Source: Branchiostoma floridae
Taxonomy: Eukaryota; Chordata; Leptocardii; Amphioxiformes; Branchiostomatidae
Assembly: GCF_000003815.2 (NCBI RefSeq)
Contig: NC_049996.1
Location: 15,229,637 to 15,293,636 of the forward strand
Length of the DNA: 64,000 nt
Reading direction: 5' to 3'
The notes under the pieces are model-generated. The model was not told the origin of the DNA, ran no database searches, and worked only from the letters and a program-made list of their open reading frames with translations. Shown here piece after piece: positions 21,850 through 33,551 of this stretch (its first letter is position 1; each line of letters starts with the position of its first letter). Made by a program: the position numbers and the translations under genes.

Positions 21850-24301
21850 CTGAGAGAAAGAAAACAGCAACAGGAATATAAAACCATCCATGCTTTGTTG
21901 TGAGTTTTTTTTCTGTCGTCAAAACTCTGTGTCTTAAGATTCAGCCATACAGATTGTTAAAACTGCTTGTCAACTTGGCGCATTGTTGGTCGGGGTGCAG
22001 ATGAAGATAATATGGCTGGATTCCAGTCTACCAATTTTGTAACTTCTATTTTGTGTTTCTGATCTTGACATTGAAAAATCTGCCTATATGTATAGGGTTT
22101 ACAAACATCAAAAGAAGCATCTCTTAGACTTAGCCTTTTGTTCGTGTTTACTCTAATGATCTCTAATATGAAGAGAAGCAATACATCGAGCTTCAGCAGA
22201 GAAACATGACGCAGCATTGACGCTTGTGCGTCCCGGTAAGGTGGCGGGAAAGGATCAGGAATTACTGACGTTTCCGAATGATCTGAATGGAATGACGCGA
22301 ATGAAAAACACCTGGTTTAACCTGTAGTAACTCCCATGCTGAGGACGCAGGTGTGTGCCTTGTTCAGTAAGTGTTCCCAGATCCGTGATCATCCGTGGAT
22401 TACTGACTCCATCACACCTTCTTTGACTTTGAATCAATTTGGATCCACATTTAGCCTGACATTTCTGTTAGCTATTTTTTCTACACATGAAGTACATCAT
22501 CGCAGTGTCACATGACAGACAGGGGAAGTACAGAACAAACACACTTAGATACATAACCATACTGCACAAATAAAGGGTAAATACAAGTTCCTTCATCTAC
22601 TCACATGTTCTGTCTTGTGCTGTATCTAGTCTCTACCAGACTCCCGTCTGGCCGAATGATATTAGGGCCAAGTTAGGAATAAAAGCCTAGTAGGCGTTAA
22701 TTGGCCTAGAAGTGTTGGCCGTGTTGGCCGGCCTTAGGTCACAAACTGTACTCCTAGCTCGGCCATCCAACTCCTCTGGCGTGTTTTCTGTCATATTTGG
22801 CCAATTTCTACATTTTTCCAGAGACCTATGGAGCCTGGTAGAGGATGTGACAGACAGGGAAACAGAGCAATCACACTTAGATACATAAGCATACTGCAGA
22901 CATAAAGGACAAATACAAGTTCACTACTGTCTAATCGTGTGTTGTATTCCACGGATGAGACATACTGTGAGGACGTGTCTCCTCCCAGCATTGGTTTCAG
23001 GTTTTGGCGGTTTGAAGGAGTTAGTTGTTGTTCGATACCGGCTGTTTTTTGGCGGTAAGGTGAGTTGTTTAATTGTAAAATGTGACACCTTCTTTACGTC
23101 TTCCTGCAGGGATTCTGATCTTGATGTCTGCCAAGCGCTACCGTTTGACATGAAAATATGTAAGATTTGACGGGAACATAAAACCAAAATCACTCGTTTG
23201 ATAGTCTTACAAGGAAATGTCAGACTAGAGCTCTATTTCCTTGATCACAAATCATCTTTAAGTTGTGCTGTATATATCCCCCAGCGGCACCTACCTCTGT
23301 AGTATGTCGTATTTAGGTGTGAAATCATTCTTTACTCATAAATGAAAGAAAGATACATATATCCCGGGTCACGTCGGTCATTACTGACCAAACATATGCA
23401 GGGGGACTTCGACATTAACAGACTGGAACAGGTCATTACATAAATAATATTGCACACTAATGCACAGTATACTTAGTGTTGTTCGTTATTACCTTAAAAT
23501 CAACATATTGCACAGTTGTCTCATTACATTTAAAACCGCAATATTTTGTTTTTCGGTCATTAAAATAATCCCTATAGACGGTCTACATTTCTCAGCCTTG
23601 TGGGTTTCCACAACAGCGTGTCTGCTTCCCAATGCGGCTCGTGGCGTGCATTCCAAATAGCATATGACGACAACATTGCAATGCAGCTTATATCCCTAAA
23701 AAATCTTCGGTGGTTTAGCCTTGGTGTCACAGGAAAATTGACACTGTAGCATTTGTAATTGATTATTCCAATAATATGCTAAGTTGTATATTCTGAATCT
23801 AACAATGTCCATGCCCATCTTGGTTGATTGTGCATATAACAATTCGTCGATGACTGGAGTTCTTGCTTGTGTGAGTTTGAAGAAATTCGAACTAGTAGTG
23901 AATTACATGACATGGCTCAAAAGCGCAGCGAGGGTTATATTTTTAGTATACACTTCGGTCAATTGCACGGAATCCCCAAATGCCGTGGTGGTGCGGTCCA
24001 ACTGGGTAACTTCGCATTATCGCACACACCGGATAATTGTACGGAATTCGTTGGCAAATTGGGTGTGCAATTAATCGGCTTCCACGTATATGGATTGTAG
24101 ATTTCCGACACATAGGTCGTGCGATAGGGATATTTGGATTTTAAAGCAGGCCGTGACAGAACCAACCACCGACATGGATCCAGAACAGCATTTTGTGTAC
24201 CAACACAGTTGAACTTTGCAGGAGACGTACATTTTTGTCCTCCAAAATGCCCGAAATTAGCGATCGTACGACAATCGCACGACCTATGTGACCGGCGCCC
24301 T
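21850..24301. other. Inferred receptor 1 intron 1, repeats
   Basis: Holds pieces of the CTCTACCAGGCTCC palindromic repeat (about 22629-22850), a degenerate copy of the 40670 repeat (about 23945-24097), and a copy of a repeat (24110-24310) whose inverted relative is at 35988-36182. No exon supported. Confidence 0.45.
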
Positions 24302-24494
24302 TATACCCCCTCACATGTAGCGAAAATCGATCGGACGACGAGTCTGCGAGCTCTAAATTACGAGGAGGCATGACCCTGACGGGAAGGGGGGAACTATGTC
24401 ATTTCTTCGTCGGCATCAAGGTTATGCCTCCTGGTTAGATATAGCTGGCAGACTCGTCGTCCGATCGATTTTGGCTACATGTGAGGGGGGTATT
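24302..24494. repeat. Foldback element
   Basis: Arms ATACCCCCTCACATGTAGC and GCTACATGTGAGGGGGGTAT with a second inner pair around CGGACGACGAGTCTGC. No coding capacity and no clear target-site duplication. Confidence 0.8.
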
Positions 24495-24552
24495 AACAAC
24501 CAATGGGCGCTCTAAAAATACATATCTATTTAATGTACGATAAAAGACATAC

Positions 24553-24592
24553 CTATTGGTGCCCACCAGAAAAGGAAGACAGGGAAAATGTA
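24553..24592 (-). pseudogene. Truncated signal-peptide exon (copy b)
   Basis: Minus strand: reads [11 protein letters not shown] followed by G|gtatgt, matching the second half of the intact exon at 24951-25008 and its downstream flank (CTATTGGTGCCCACCAGAAA on plus). The 5' half, including the ATG, is replaced by the CCAA microsatellite. Confidence 0.75.
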
Positions 24593-24842
24593 ACCAACCA
24601 ACCAACCAACCAACCAACCAACCAACCAACCAACCAACCAACCAACCAACCAACCAACCAACCAACCAACCAACCAACCAACCAACCAACCAACCAACCA
24701 ACCAACCAACCAACCAACCAACCAACCAACCAACCAACCAACCAACCAACCAACCAACCAACCAACCAACCAACCAACCAACCAACCAACCAACCAACCA
24801 ACCAACCAACCAACCAACCAACCAACCAACCAACCAACCAAC
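24592..24842. repeat. CCAA tetranucleotide microsatellite, about 62 copies
   Basis: Uninterrupted CCAA repeats, followed by a short CCAT run to about 24866. Creates long false open frames of PTNQ or LVGW repeats on both strands. Confidence 0.98.
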
Positions 24843-24950
24843 CATCCATCCATCCGTCCATCCATCAACTCATTCAACCAAAATAACAACTTAGCAACCA
24901 ATGAACGCTCTAAAGATGCACATCTATTTCCATGTATAGTAAAGACATAC

Positions 24951-25008
24951 CTATTGGTGCCCACCAGAAAAGGAAGGCAGGGAAAACGTAGGCCAGCATT
25001 CGACTCAT
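24951..25008 (-). CDS. Signal-peptide first exon (copy a), probably exon 1 of receptor 1
   Basis: 58 nt from ATG (25008) to donor gtatgt, phase 1. Encodes [19 protein letters not shown], a short basic start plus hydrophobic core typical of a signal peptide. Same length, phase and residue pattern (FP, LLFW/FLFW, PIG) as the plus-strand copies at 31647, 33494 and 40570. Nearest intact first exon upstream of 21849 in the correct orientation; the splice is inferred. Confidence 0.6.
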
Positions 25009-26246
25009 GTTTGCAGCAAACCCGTCTTTGTTTTTGCAGCTCGGAGGTAGAACTGTGCGTCTGACTCCAGAGGTAAGACTGCACAAACATCACTGCTAGA
25101 GTAGCCTCTTGGTAGGGCTAAGAGGTCTCCTAATAAGGTACATAAGAAAAGGGTAAGGTATCCAAGATATCAAGACAGGTATGTTTTCACTGCCGGACGG
25201 GATATTCAAGAAGCTGTGAAACGATTTTCGTGGATCATGTAAATTGCCATCGGACATTTGTGTCCTTGTGGCCGGTGTTGCCTTCCCTTTGATAGCATTT
25301 ACGTGCCATTTTATCGCATTTCTGGAGATTATGCAAAGCGGGAAGGGGGCTTTAGGCAGATCGCCCAAACATATATCACATCTTTCCGAGCTCAAGCGCT
25401 ATCTACCATCTAAAAGTCGCGACCATAGCCTGTCCAGAACACGGGATATTAAAACCCGAAGACCTAGTGCAGTAAAATGGAAAGCCGCAGGGGGCACAAT
25501 TCGAACCAGTCAGAATTGCCCTGAAGAAAGTGACGGTCACCAAAACGTCGGTGAGAATAAATCAATGGTTGTGTAAAAAAGAGTCCCTTTATTCGGGGCC
25601 AATTAATGTTCCTTCATCAAGTTTAGCAACATACCAAATATCCGTTGTTTTTCGTCAACTATAAACACTGCTACATGTGCTACAAGGTCGTTGTTTTGAT
25701 GAAAAACAACGGATGTTGTTTGAATCGTCTGACCGTTTCCAAGATCATATCCAGTTGCTTGAGTAACTGTTTTTGGGCGTATCTTATTACCTGGATGTCT
25801 AACTTTTATCGACATACCAAATATCATAAAGATCCCCCCCCCACGACTTCTCGATTTATGCTATTCAAACCACCTCCCCCCCCCCAACACACGCAGCCGA
25901 AAATATGACCTTGCAGAAGGTAACAATCCACCCACAGCTTCTTGAATTATGCCGTTACGTTACACAAAAAAAAATTGCCACATCGTTAGAGAGTCAGGCG
26001 CTCAAAAAACATTCATTTCTTGGCAAACATACACAACAGAAAATAGAGTAACAAAATATAAAACAATGTTACATTTCCTAAGAGTGTGCGCGCATAATCA
26101 TCGGTATTATATTCTCTGTACATTGTGATGTGAATATTGATAAAGGTTGAAAAAATCTAAGATCATGTGTACAAAATGTGGGCGGTCTCGCGTCATAGTT
26201 TCTGGTTGCAACACATGACTGGTGCGCAGTTCGTCCCACCAAGCAC

Positions 26247-26414
26247 TAATCTCCAAGCAGATCCTACGGTAGCATAAGTTAGCATCAAAAGCTGGCAAAG
26301 GAGTGTAGCCGGCCCGTGTTTCGCTACAGAGGCAAACACACTCCTAGGCCGGCTTCACTCCACGGCCAGCTTTTGATACTATCTTATGCTACCGTAGGAT
26401 CTGCTTGGAGATTT
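26247..26414. mobile_element. MITE, 'TAATCTCCAAGCAGATCC' family
   Basis: Inverted ends TAATCTCCAAGCAGATCC and GGATCTGCTTGGAGATTTA; a palindromic interior includes GGCCGGCTTCACTCC. No intact duplication seen at the flanks. Confidence 0.8.
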
Positions 26415-26884
26415 ATAATAAATCACAGCTACATGTAACATGGCAAACAAATCAGGCTTTGCAATATCTACTGATCAGTCTGGAATCGTGCTTGTAGAAC
26501 ATTTAGTAGTGTTTATAGTCAGGAAGTTAGCTAGCGACGTACCTTCTACTGTGGCGGCTCTCCGGTATGTATGGTTCTCTTCGTTACTTGCTGAAGATTA
26601 ATAAAGCTTTTAGTCTGTGTAACACAGACTCTGCTGTCCAGGGGTGTAACTAGCAGGCGGATGTTGGGCGGGCTGCTATAAGTGAGATTAAATCAGGCTA
26701 TAAAGATTTATGTTGTTTGTATCCCCATCATACGTCGCGTGCTGGACGATCACGCCTTCGTCACGTCATGAACAGATTAGTCTGTAGCGGTTCGCCCTCT
26801 GGCCTTTCATCTGCGAGCTTTCCTGTGGGTGTCTCGACATACAAGTAGACCTCCGCCAAACTAGCGGAATTTCGTACAAAAGCT

Positions 26885-27048
26885 GTGTGTGCATGTGCGT
26901 GTGCGTGTGTGTGTGTGTGCCGCGCGCGCGCGCGCGCGTGTGTGTGTGTGTGCGTGCGTGTATGTGTGTGTGTGTGTGTGCGTGCATGTATGTGTGTGTG
27001 TGTTTGCCTGTGCATGTGTGAGTGTGTGTGTGTGTGTGTGCGTGCGTA

Positions 27049-27083
<35 letters not shown>

Positions 27084-27220
27084 CTGTGCATGTGTGTGTG
27101 CGTGTGTGTATGTGTTTGTGTGTGTGTTTGTGTCTGCGCGTGTGTTTGTGTGTTTGTGTTTGTTTGTGTGTGTGTGTGTGTGTGTGCGCGCGTGCGTATG
27201 TGTGTGTGTATGTACTTACT
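26885..27220. repeat. TG/CG simple repeat
   Basis: Over 300 bases of TG-rich repeat including a CGCGCGCGCGCGCG run at about 26921-26938. Alternating purine-pyrimidine tract, potentially Z-forming. False open frames of Cys-Val. Confidence 0.95.
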
Positions 27221-28642
27221 TACTTGCTTAGATCCGTCCGCGCTGTTTTAGCGTGTCTATCCACATGCATTCTAAGCACATTTCCTGTGTACTTTATCCT
27301 TCTTATGTGTGACATGTGGCTGACTGTAATACATTGTCAAGGGTATTGCGTACGTGCGAGATTTTCCACGTCTGGTTTTATGTTTTATGTGCACTTGTGT
27401 TCCCCCACATACCGTAGCCGACAAAAACAATGGGCAACACAACTATTTTCTGTACAGTTCACTTAAATGTTGCGCTGCACACTTTACTTTTTTCTGTGCA
27501 GCACACTTTTTTTCTGCACGATGCACTAACAAACAAACAAACAAACAAACAAACAAACATACTTTATTTTTGCATAACTAACAAGGAAAATAATTTCAAG
27601 TACTTAGTAGCAGCGCAGTGCGGCTTCCAGCTACAGCTGTTTTTTTTCAGCTAAGCACACGGGAGTTATTAAACTGACTATGATGACCGGTTACCATGGT
27701 GACAGGAAACCCTTGGCTCCCATTGGTCTGATTTGTACAGTGATGAAGAGTACTGACGTCTTCTTGGTACTCCCCACCCATGGTTAAACCAGTCTCCTGC
27801 TGACTTAGAGAGGAACGTTAACGAATCTGGTGTAGGAGGTCCAATTAGCGCTAGCTTGGTGACCATTTCATCGGGAGTTCGCCGCTGTCTCTGTTCCAGG
27901 TAAGACAGCCGACCAGAGGAGAATGGTGTCCTGAATGACTCTCCATCCAGTCCGCGAAGGCAGCTCAGCCAGTAGCCGCCACTGTAGCCTGATTAAATCT
28001 CGCTTATAGCAGCCTGCCAAACATCCACCGGCCCCCTAAGAGGGGCCAGTTACAGCCCTGGACAGCGGAGTTTGTGTTACACAGACTACCGCCACCGGTA
28101 ATTCGGACAGATGAAGATAGCTAATTGGTCTTCAAACAAGAGGTAACACATCTCTCTTCAACACTTCGAATGGATATTTGAAGCTGGCTCTAAAGCCTCA
28201 AAGTTGTATTTGACGGTCGATGTACCGTACCAAGTGTGTGTGCAAATACTACATATGTCAATGATTGCCCTATGATATGTTTAGCAAGTAAATCCAAGAA
28301 TGTGAAGCATTGAAATTAAGAAGAGTCTTTAATTGAAACTGGCAACATGAAGAATTGGAGGTACCCAAATTTTCCATGACATTCGGACGGTGCGTCGAGA
28401 TAAAGAACTGAGGTGAACGGTTAAAAGTTTTTATGAGGCCTGATTCGAAATGTACCCTCCCCCCCCCCCCCCCGCAAAAGCAAAAATAACAGTTCCGTTT
28501 TCTTTCTCAAATCTGGAGAAAATTTTTATCAAGATTTAATGTACTTAACGGCGTCATGTGTAGCTCCAGGACACCTCCTCATCTGTAATGCGATTCACGG
28601 CCGTTAACATCAACGTAAGAACATCTAATAACTGTCAGTGTT

Positions 28643-29062
28643 ATGGGTGTCTTTAGCTATGAATATGAAGATGAATTTCACTTCATTATGGAATGTTCTA
28701 GATACGCCAGTTTACGCAATGAATTATTCACGTTTCTTGAATCAAGTACAACATATTTCAAAAGACTCGATGCTACAGACAGATTTGCACATATATCTAG
28801 ATGTCAGAACTCCCATAATGCAAAAAAGGCAAATATATCAAGGACTGCTTTGTTATTAGAAAGAAAACTAAAGCTAATGATTGGCCTACTTCATTATGAT
28901 ACTAAAATTTAACTTTTTTTTATGAATTGATTTTGTTAGTCCTTATTGATATGTTAACTAGGTTGTTGAGCTTTATCCTATACCCCTATTTTGTACTTTA
29001 TGTAATAGTTGTTGCCATACTTTGTACCATGTACAATTGTCGTGCAATAAAGTTCTTCTTCT
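28643..29062 (+). mobile_element. LINE 3' fragment
   Basis: The open stretch 28643-28912 contains EDEFHFIMECSRYASLRNEL, closely matching the minus-strand remnant at 42986-43234 (EDEFHFIMGCSRYARLRDEL). A 3' tail TGTACAATTGTCGTGCAATA plus AAGTTCTTC follows. Confidence 0.75.
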
Positions 29063-29268
29063 TCTAGATTTCATATCTATGGCTGAAGACACCCATAATA
29101 CTGCCAACGGGCCTCAGGTTTTACCAAGGTCAACAACATTTACCCTCCGTTTGCCATTTCGAGACACTCAGACAGCCTCTTCAATTTACTTTGAGCTCTT
29201 CAATTTACTTTGAGCTCTTCGTGACTCACGTGTCCGGTACTCAAGTTGATGTAGTAGTGAAAGTTATT

Positions 29269-29430
29269 TAGCCTCTACCAGGCTCCGTGGATCGGTAGAA
29301 TCATTATCCTCACCACTTCGTGGTGAGGAAACGTACTCTTCTAGCCGGCTAACTCCCCTAGCGTACTATAGATTCTATTTGTCCAATTTCTACAATTACA
29401 CCACCGATCCACGAAGCCTGGTAGAGGCTA
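29269..29430. mobile_element. Palindromic MITE with 9-bp TSD
   Basis: Ends TAGCCTCTACCAGGCTCC and AGCCTGGTAGAGGCTA. Perfect AAAGTTATT direct repeats at 29260-29268 and 29431-29439. Diverged relatives near 7778-7964, 22629-22850 and 46091-46340. Confidence 0.85.
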
Positions 29431-29468
29431 AAAGTTATTAGCGACAGACGGTGTTCATGGCCACAATG

Positions 29469-29850
29469 TAGTGGGACCGCGTAGCGCAGCGGTACCGTGT
29501 TCGGACCGTGACCTTGCGGGTTCGAATCCGGCTGCCGTGTCACCGATCTTGTGCCCTTGGGAAAGGCACTTTACACGACATTCCTCACTTTACTCAGGTG
29601 AAAATGAGTACTTAGCTTCGGCTAGGGCCGGCCCTCGGATAGGACGTAAAATGGAGGTCCCTTGTCTGGGTAGAGCCATACCCCAGGCACGTTAAAGAAC
29701 CCCCACGCGTGCGATGGTGCGGTGTGCGATGGTACAAAATCCTTCCGTCTAGAATCGGTGATTCTCTACAAATCACCCGGACTTCAGGAAACATAGTGAC
29801 ACATCAGTCACTAATGGAGATCTGTATCAACCAAAGCAAAGCAGACCCAA
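29469..29850 (+). mobile_element. Near-complete tRNA-derived SINE
   Basis: tRNA-like head with A box GCGTAGCGCAGCGGTA and B box GCGGGTTCGAATCCGGC. Then the core CCCTTGGGAAAGGCACTTTA...CTTTACTCAGG, and a 3' part with TTCTCTACAAATCACCCGGA and GGAGATCTGTAT. Pol III type promoter layout. Fullest copy in the window; type of the other fragments listed here. Confidence 0.75.
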
Positions 29851-30309
29851 ACCAAAATCACTATTCTGGCACCACCAGAATGGCCATATCTACCGGGTGC
29901 CAGAAAATGTAGTATGGCGCATCAAAGATAAAGAACAGACAAACCAATTTAGAAAATGGCTATGAGAGAGCGAGTGAAGATGATTGATACATTGACTCGA
30001 GGTCGTAGGAAATTGCATTTTACTCCATTTGGTCCTCAACAGCCCACCACATGCTACGAACTATATGCATCTCCTGGAGTATAGATACATCTCCGTTGTT
30101 GAAAGATACGTGAGCGGCCGTTCGACCCTGTTTTAGTGGAGAGGGACGTCCAAAAGCGTTGAACAAGCTGCCAGTGTTGGAAAGGTACGTAGGTTTTGAT
30201 ATATATGTTCCCTCTGTGTCCGTAAGATATCCGTTGCAAAATCAAGTTCAGATTGGATGAAAAACAGCGAATTAACGTCGGGCGGTAGTTTTAATGCCTC
30301 CATGGAGGC

Positions 30310-30455
30310 TCGTACCTATGCAAATTGAAGACACTCGATACCTTAATGCACAACTGTGAAAGGTTCTGAACGTCAGTGCCATATGCAATTGGAGACACTC
30401 AATACCTTAATGTGCGACTGTGGATGGTTCAGAACGTCAGTGCTATCGACGTAGC
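30310..30455. repeat. Tandem duplication, about 70-bp unit, two copies
   Basis: GCAATTGGAGACACTCAATACC-type and GTTCAGAACGTCAGTGC-type words (with small changes) occur twice in a row. Confidence 0.65.
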
Positions 30456-30785
30456 CCATAGCTCAAGCGGGTAATTCACTGGTCTACCACAGCCGGCACA
30501 TGGGCAAGGCCATATGGCGGTAACTTTGCGTTTTTTGTTGTTGCTGATTTTTCCTAAGCCCTTTCCCAGGCAATGCCCTCTCGTCATAAGTAAAGTAACC
30601 CTACAGTTAGACCGTAGACGTATTATTGAAGGCTTATATACTATACTAATGTACTTTTGCACTTACATGTTGCTTCCATGCCGCCTAGCTGAAACAACGT
30701 GACCGTATCAGTTATTGCACTGTAAAATAGATGTGCTCAGTATGAAAGTTGTATCCGTTAATAACTTCATCAGGTTGGCAATTAT

Positions 30786-31043
30786 TCATATAGTAAGGTT
30801 CTTTAGGCACGAACAGGGAGTACTTACTTCCAACGTTTCATGAACAAAGACGAGGAGGGGGGGGGGGGTACAAATTGAGCCATGTTTGGAACTGCGTTCT
30901 CGCTGCTGCAGCGCCACCTACATCGGCTATATATAAGTAGCAGCGAGAAGCAGATCCAGCCATTCTAACCCTAATGATGTTGTCTCACCGAAAAGTTGGA
31001 AGTAAGTACTCCCTGGATGTGCCTAAAGAACCTTACTATATGA
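30786..31043. mobile_element. MITE-like element with about 50-bp inverted ends
   Basis: Ends TCATATAGTAAGGTTCTTTA and its exact reverse complement, continuing imperfectly through GGGAGTACTTACTTCCAAC. Interior contains a G-run. A related end occurs at about 53080-53165. Confidence 0.75.
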
Positions 31044-31540
31044 AAGATACGCTCATACTTGAAACTTCATCTGTGTTCAACTAGGTAGACTTTAATTTTA
31101 TTCAGATTCATAATTAGCTCGACAATATGCATGTCATCATCTTCTGTACTGTATAGCCCAAGTACATTGTAGCTTCTCTTCTTTTGGTCTCAAGCATGGT
31201 TGAAGGGTAATCATCAACACAAAAAATGCTTTACAATCCAATCCAAATCAAGTCTTGGTCAAGGAATGGACGTTACAAGCATGGACATATTTAGTCTGCA
31301 GCTGTGCTATAATTGATCTAAATTACTCTTGTTTCAGGCAGACGACATGAAAGCAGCATGTAAGTGCTGAAGCACATTAGTACATACTTACTGTCTGGAG
31401 TAAGGGTAGCAGCTATATTAAAAGGATATTGATGCCGTTCACCAGTTGCTATGGCAATGACGTCACTGAATGATCATGCTGACGTTTCTTGGCCTTTACG
31501 TGCCCTGGTTGCATAGTCTTTCATGGATATCTAGTATGAG

Positions 31541-31550
31541 TATATAAATA
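31541..31550 (+). promoter_or_regulatory. TATA box upstream of signal-peptide exon c
   Basis: TATATAAATA, about 100 bases before the ATG at 31647, a spacing that suits a short 5' leader. Suggests this first exon has its own promoter. Confidence 0.45.
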
Positions 31551-31646
31551 GAGTTCATCAATTGATGACCTTATTTTTTTCTGATTTGATAACAGGTGTG
31601 TTGATTTCGCTCTTGCTGGCAAGCGACGTTACTTCCAGGACTCACC

Positions 31647-31704
31647 ATGAATAGGTTTTTGATCTTCGTGTTCCCGCCTCTACTTTTCTGGTCCGCGCTA
31701 ATAG
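31647..31704 (+). CDS. Isolated signal-peptide first exon (copy c)
   Basis: 58 nt, ATG in a CTCACCATG context, donor gtaggc, phase 1. Encodes MNRFLIFVFPPLLFWSALI. Same architecture as the first exon of receptor 2 (40570). No exon fitting it is seen before 33494. It may splice to the receptor 2 exon at 44006 (alternative first exon) or be left over from a lost gene copy. Confidence 0.6.
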
Positions 31705-32051
31705 GTAGGCTTACGTACCTCCTCGGAAATGGCATTGTTTTAATTTGTTACTCTGTCACGGAGGGTAACCTCCGACGACAGAGTATTGTTGTTGTCCGAT
31801 GTGATGAGTGTTCGCATCTGTATCTCTGTATTCCGTTTGCCGCATTCGTATGTAGTTTGTCATGACGTCTGCACTCATTTGCGCGATGATGCACGTTCTT
31901 TTTTTCGCGGTAGCTGTTTTCATAATCGATGTAATAACTTCAGAAATTATCCCTATATTCCCGTTATTGTGGAGCAGGCCATTGAGTTTAGGGGTTTGGT
32001 ACATAGCTTATCTCCAAGAAGATATGGGTATTATGTGTTGCCTAATATAAA

Positions 32052-32235
<184 letters not shown>

Positions 32236-32379
32236 ATAAGTAGGGACTATCCACCGGACTGGGAGGTTTAATGGACCCATGAACTAAACATCACTCTGAG
32301 AGTAGAATTCCCATATGAATCTATCAAACTTTTCCATCCTGATAATACGTTTCAAGTAATTACGCCAAAATAAATAAAA

Positions 32380-32565
32380 GCAGTTTCTCGAGCAACTGGA
32401 TATGATTTTGGAAACGGCCAGACGTTTCAGATAGCATCCACTATCTTTCGTCAGTGGCAATGAAAAGTGGTGAAAGAGTGTTTCCAAAGTCATGTCCAGT
32501 TGCTGGTGTAACTGCTTTTTGGCGTATCTTATTACCTGGATGTCTTACTGTCACCGACGTTCCAA
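32380..32565. repeat. Foldback element, 'GGAAACGGTCAGACG' family
   Basis: Arm AGTTTCTCGAGCAACTGG, ATGATTTTGGAAACGG and the inverted arm CCAAAGTCATGTCCAGTTGC. Relatives: solo arms at about 21390-21440 and 25700-25800, and the large element 48589-49111. Confidence 0.65.
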
Positions 32566-33208
32566 GTAATTAGTTTCCGAGCACCTTTCGTAACCGATGA
32601 TTTTCCTTAATTGGGTCTCCCGAGTTATCTAAGTGTCTTTCCCTGGATAAAGGTCTGATATTTATAAATTCGATAGATTCCTTTGTCAACTCGCTGAGAG
32701 ACTCGCTGAAAGTATCATCATCTTCAGCAGCCACTGTATTCTGCATCTATAGTCTTTGGAAAGTCCTATAGCTGCATTCAGTCTTTCTTCATCCCTTTCC
32801 ATTGTTCCTTGCATCCTGCAAGCTTCCTTAGCTCCTGGAGTTTCTTTGCTGTTGTAGGAAGAGCTCGACCTCTGTGTTTTAGGTCTGCTTTCAGCAGGCT
32901 GAGCAGGTTGACACAATGTCTTCCCTTGCGTGCCTTTAATCTGTTGGAACCTAGAATGGCGAATTCAAGGGCCTTTTGTGCAGGTGTGGCTTGTGGCATG
33001 TGCTCTGAGAAGTATGGTGTCAAGTAACTTAAAAGGGTTGGATCGGTGGGTTGCTGAGGGCACTGACGCAAAGATGTAACATCTGTATCGTTACACACGA
33101 CTGGTGAGATTTTCTCAGAAAAACGGCCCCTCGACTCAGAATTGCTGGGGGCAGGAACGTATTCAGAGTGACGTCGCTGTAATTTCTTTGAAGGCTATCT
33201 TGACAAGA

Positions 33209-33411
33209 TACTGTAAATGCATTTAAGTTCGCGGGGATTTAATTTCGCGTTAGCGGAGTGTTCGCGATGGTTTTAAGTTCGCGGTAGTGCCATACACTGT
33301 AGTCACATACTGTAATGGAAAAATGTTCACAGTGGTTCTAAATTCGCGGTAAGACTGCCTCGCGAAAACCGCGCACATAAAACCACCGCGAAGATTTCGG
33401 CACTGGCAGTA
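33209..33411. mobile_element. CG-rich MITE, 'TACTGTAAATGCA' family, decayed
   Basis: Begins TACTGTAAATGCATTTAAGT, has TTCGCGGT and ACCACCGCGAA words, ends in a decayed GGCACTGGCAGTA. It lies about 80 bases upstream of signal-peptide exon d. Confidence 0.75.
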
Positions 33412-33493
33412 ACCAATCACGTAGCGATTCATGCATATATCGAGTCCACCGTGCGAAGTGTGACAGAAGTAACGTTTTTCCCGCGGATTCACC

Positions 33494-33551
33494 ATGGATC
33501 GGTTTTTGGTCTGTCTGTTCCCAGCTCTGCTGTTCTGGTCCACCCCAATAG
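33494..33551 (+). CDS. Isolated signal-peptide first exon (copy d)
   Basis: 58 nt, ATG in a GGATTCACCATGG context shared with copy e, donor gtgggt, phase 1. Encodes MDRFLVCLFPALLFWSTPI, differing from the receptor 2 exon by one residue. The leader words AACGTTTTTC and GGATTCACC are also shared with copy e, so promoter-proximal sequence was duplicated too. No following exon before copy e is recognised. Confidence 0.65.

Larger units (their letters stand above)
25009..31540. other. Divergent intergenic region between the receptor gene 5' ends
   Basis: No gene seen apart from transposon pieces. Contents: a repeat arm pair near 25440-25830, MITE 26247-26414, TG/CG simple repeat 26885-27220, a pair of inverted short repeats (26612, 27985), LINE 28643-29062, MITE 29269-29430, SINE 29469-29850, a tandem repeat at 30310-30455 and an inverted-repeat element 30786-31043. 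Any shared promoter elements would lie here. Confidence 0.5.

Noticed and set aside
24435-25093. Long open frames of LVGW and PTNQ repeats on both strands
   Set aside because: Pure translation of the CCAA microsatellite. Only the small signal-peptide exon pieces at its edge are meaningful.
26861-27466. Open frames rich in Cys-Val or His-Thr
   Set aside because: Product of the TG/CG simple repeat.
29469-29545. tRNA gene
   Set aside because: A and B boxes are present, but it continues into a SINE core and tail.
32686-33098. Overlapping minus-strand frames with Lys/Arg-rich ends as a gene
   Set aside because: Probably transposon-derived (ELRKLAGCKEQWKG tail), but similarity was too vague to call even as a LINE.
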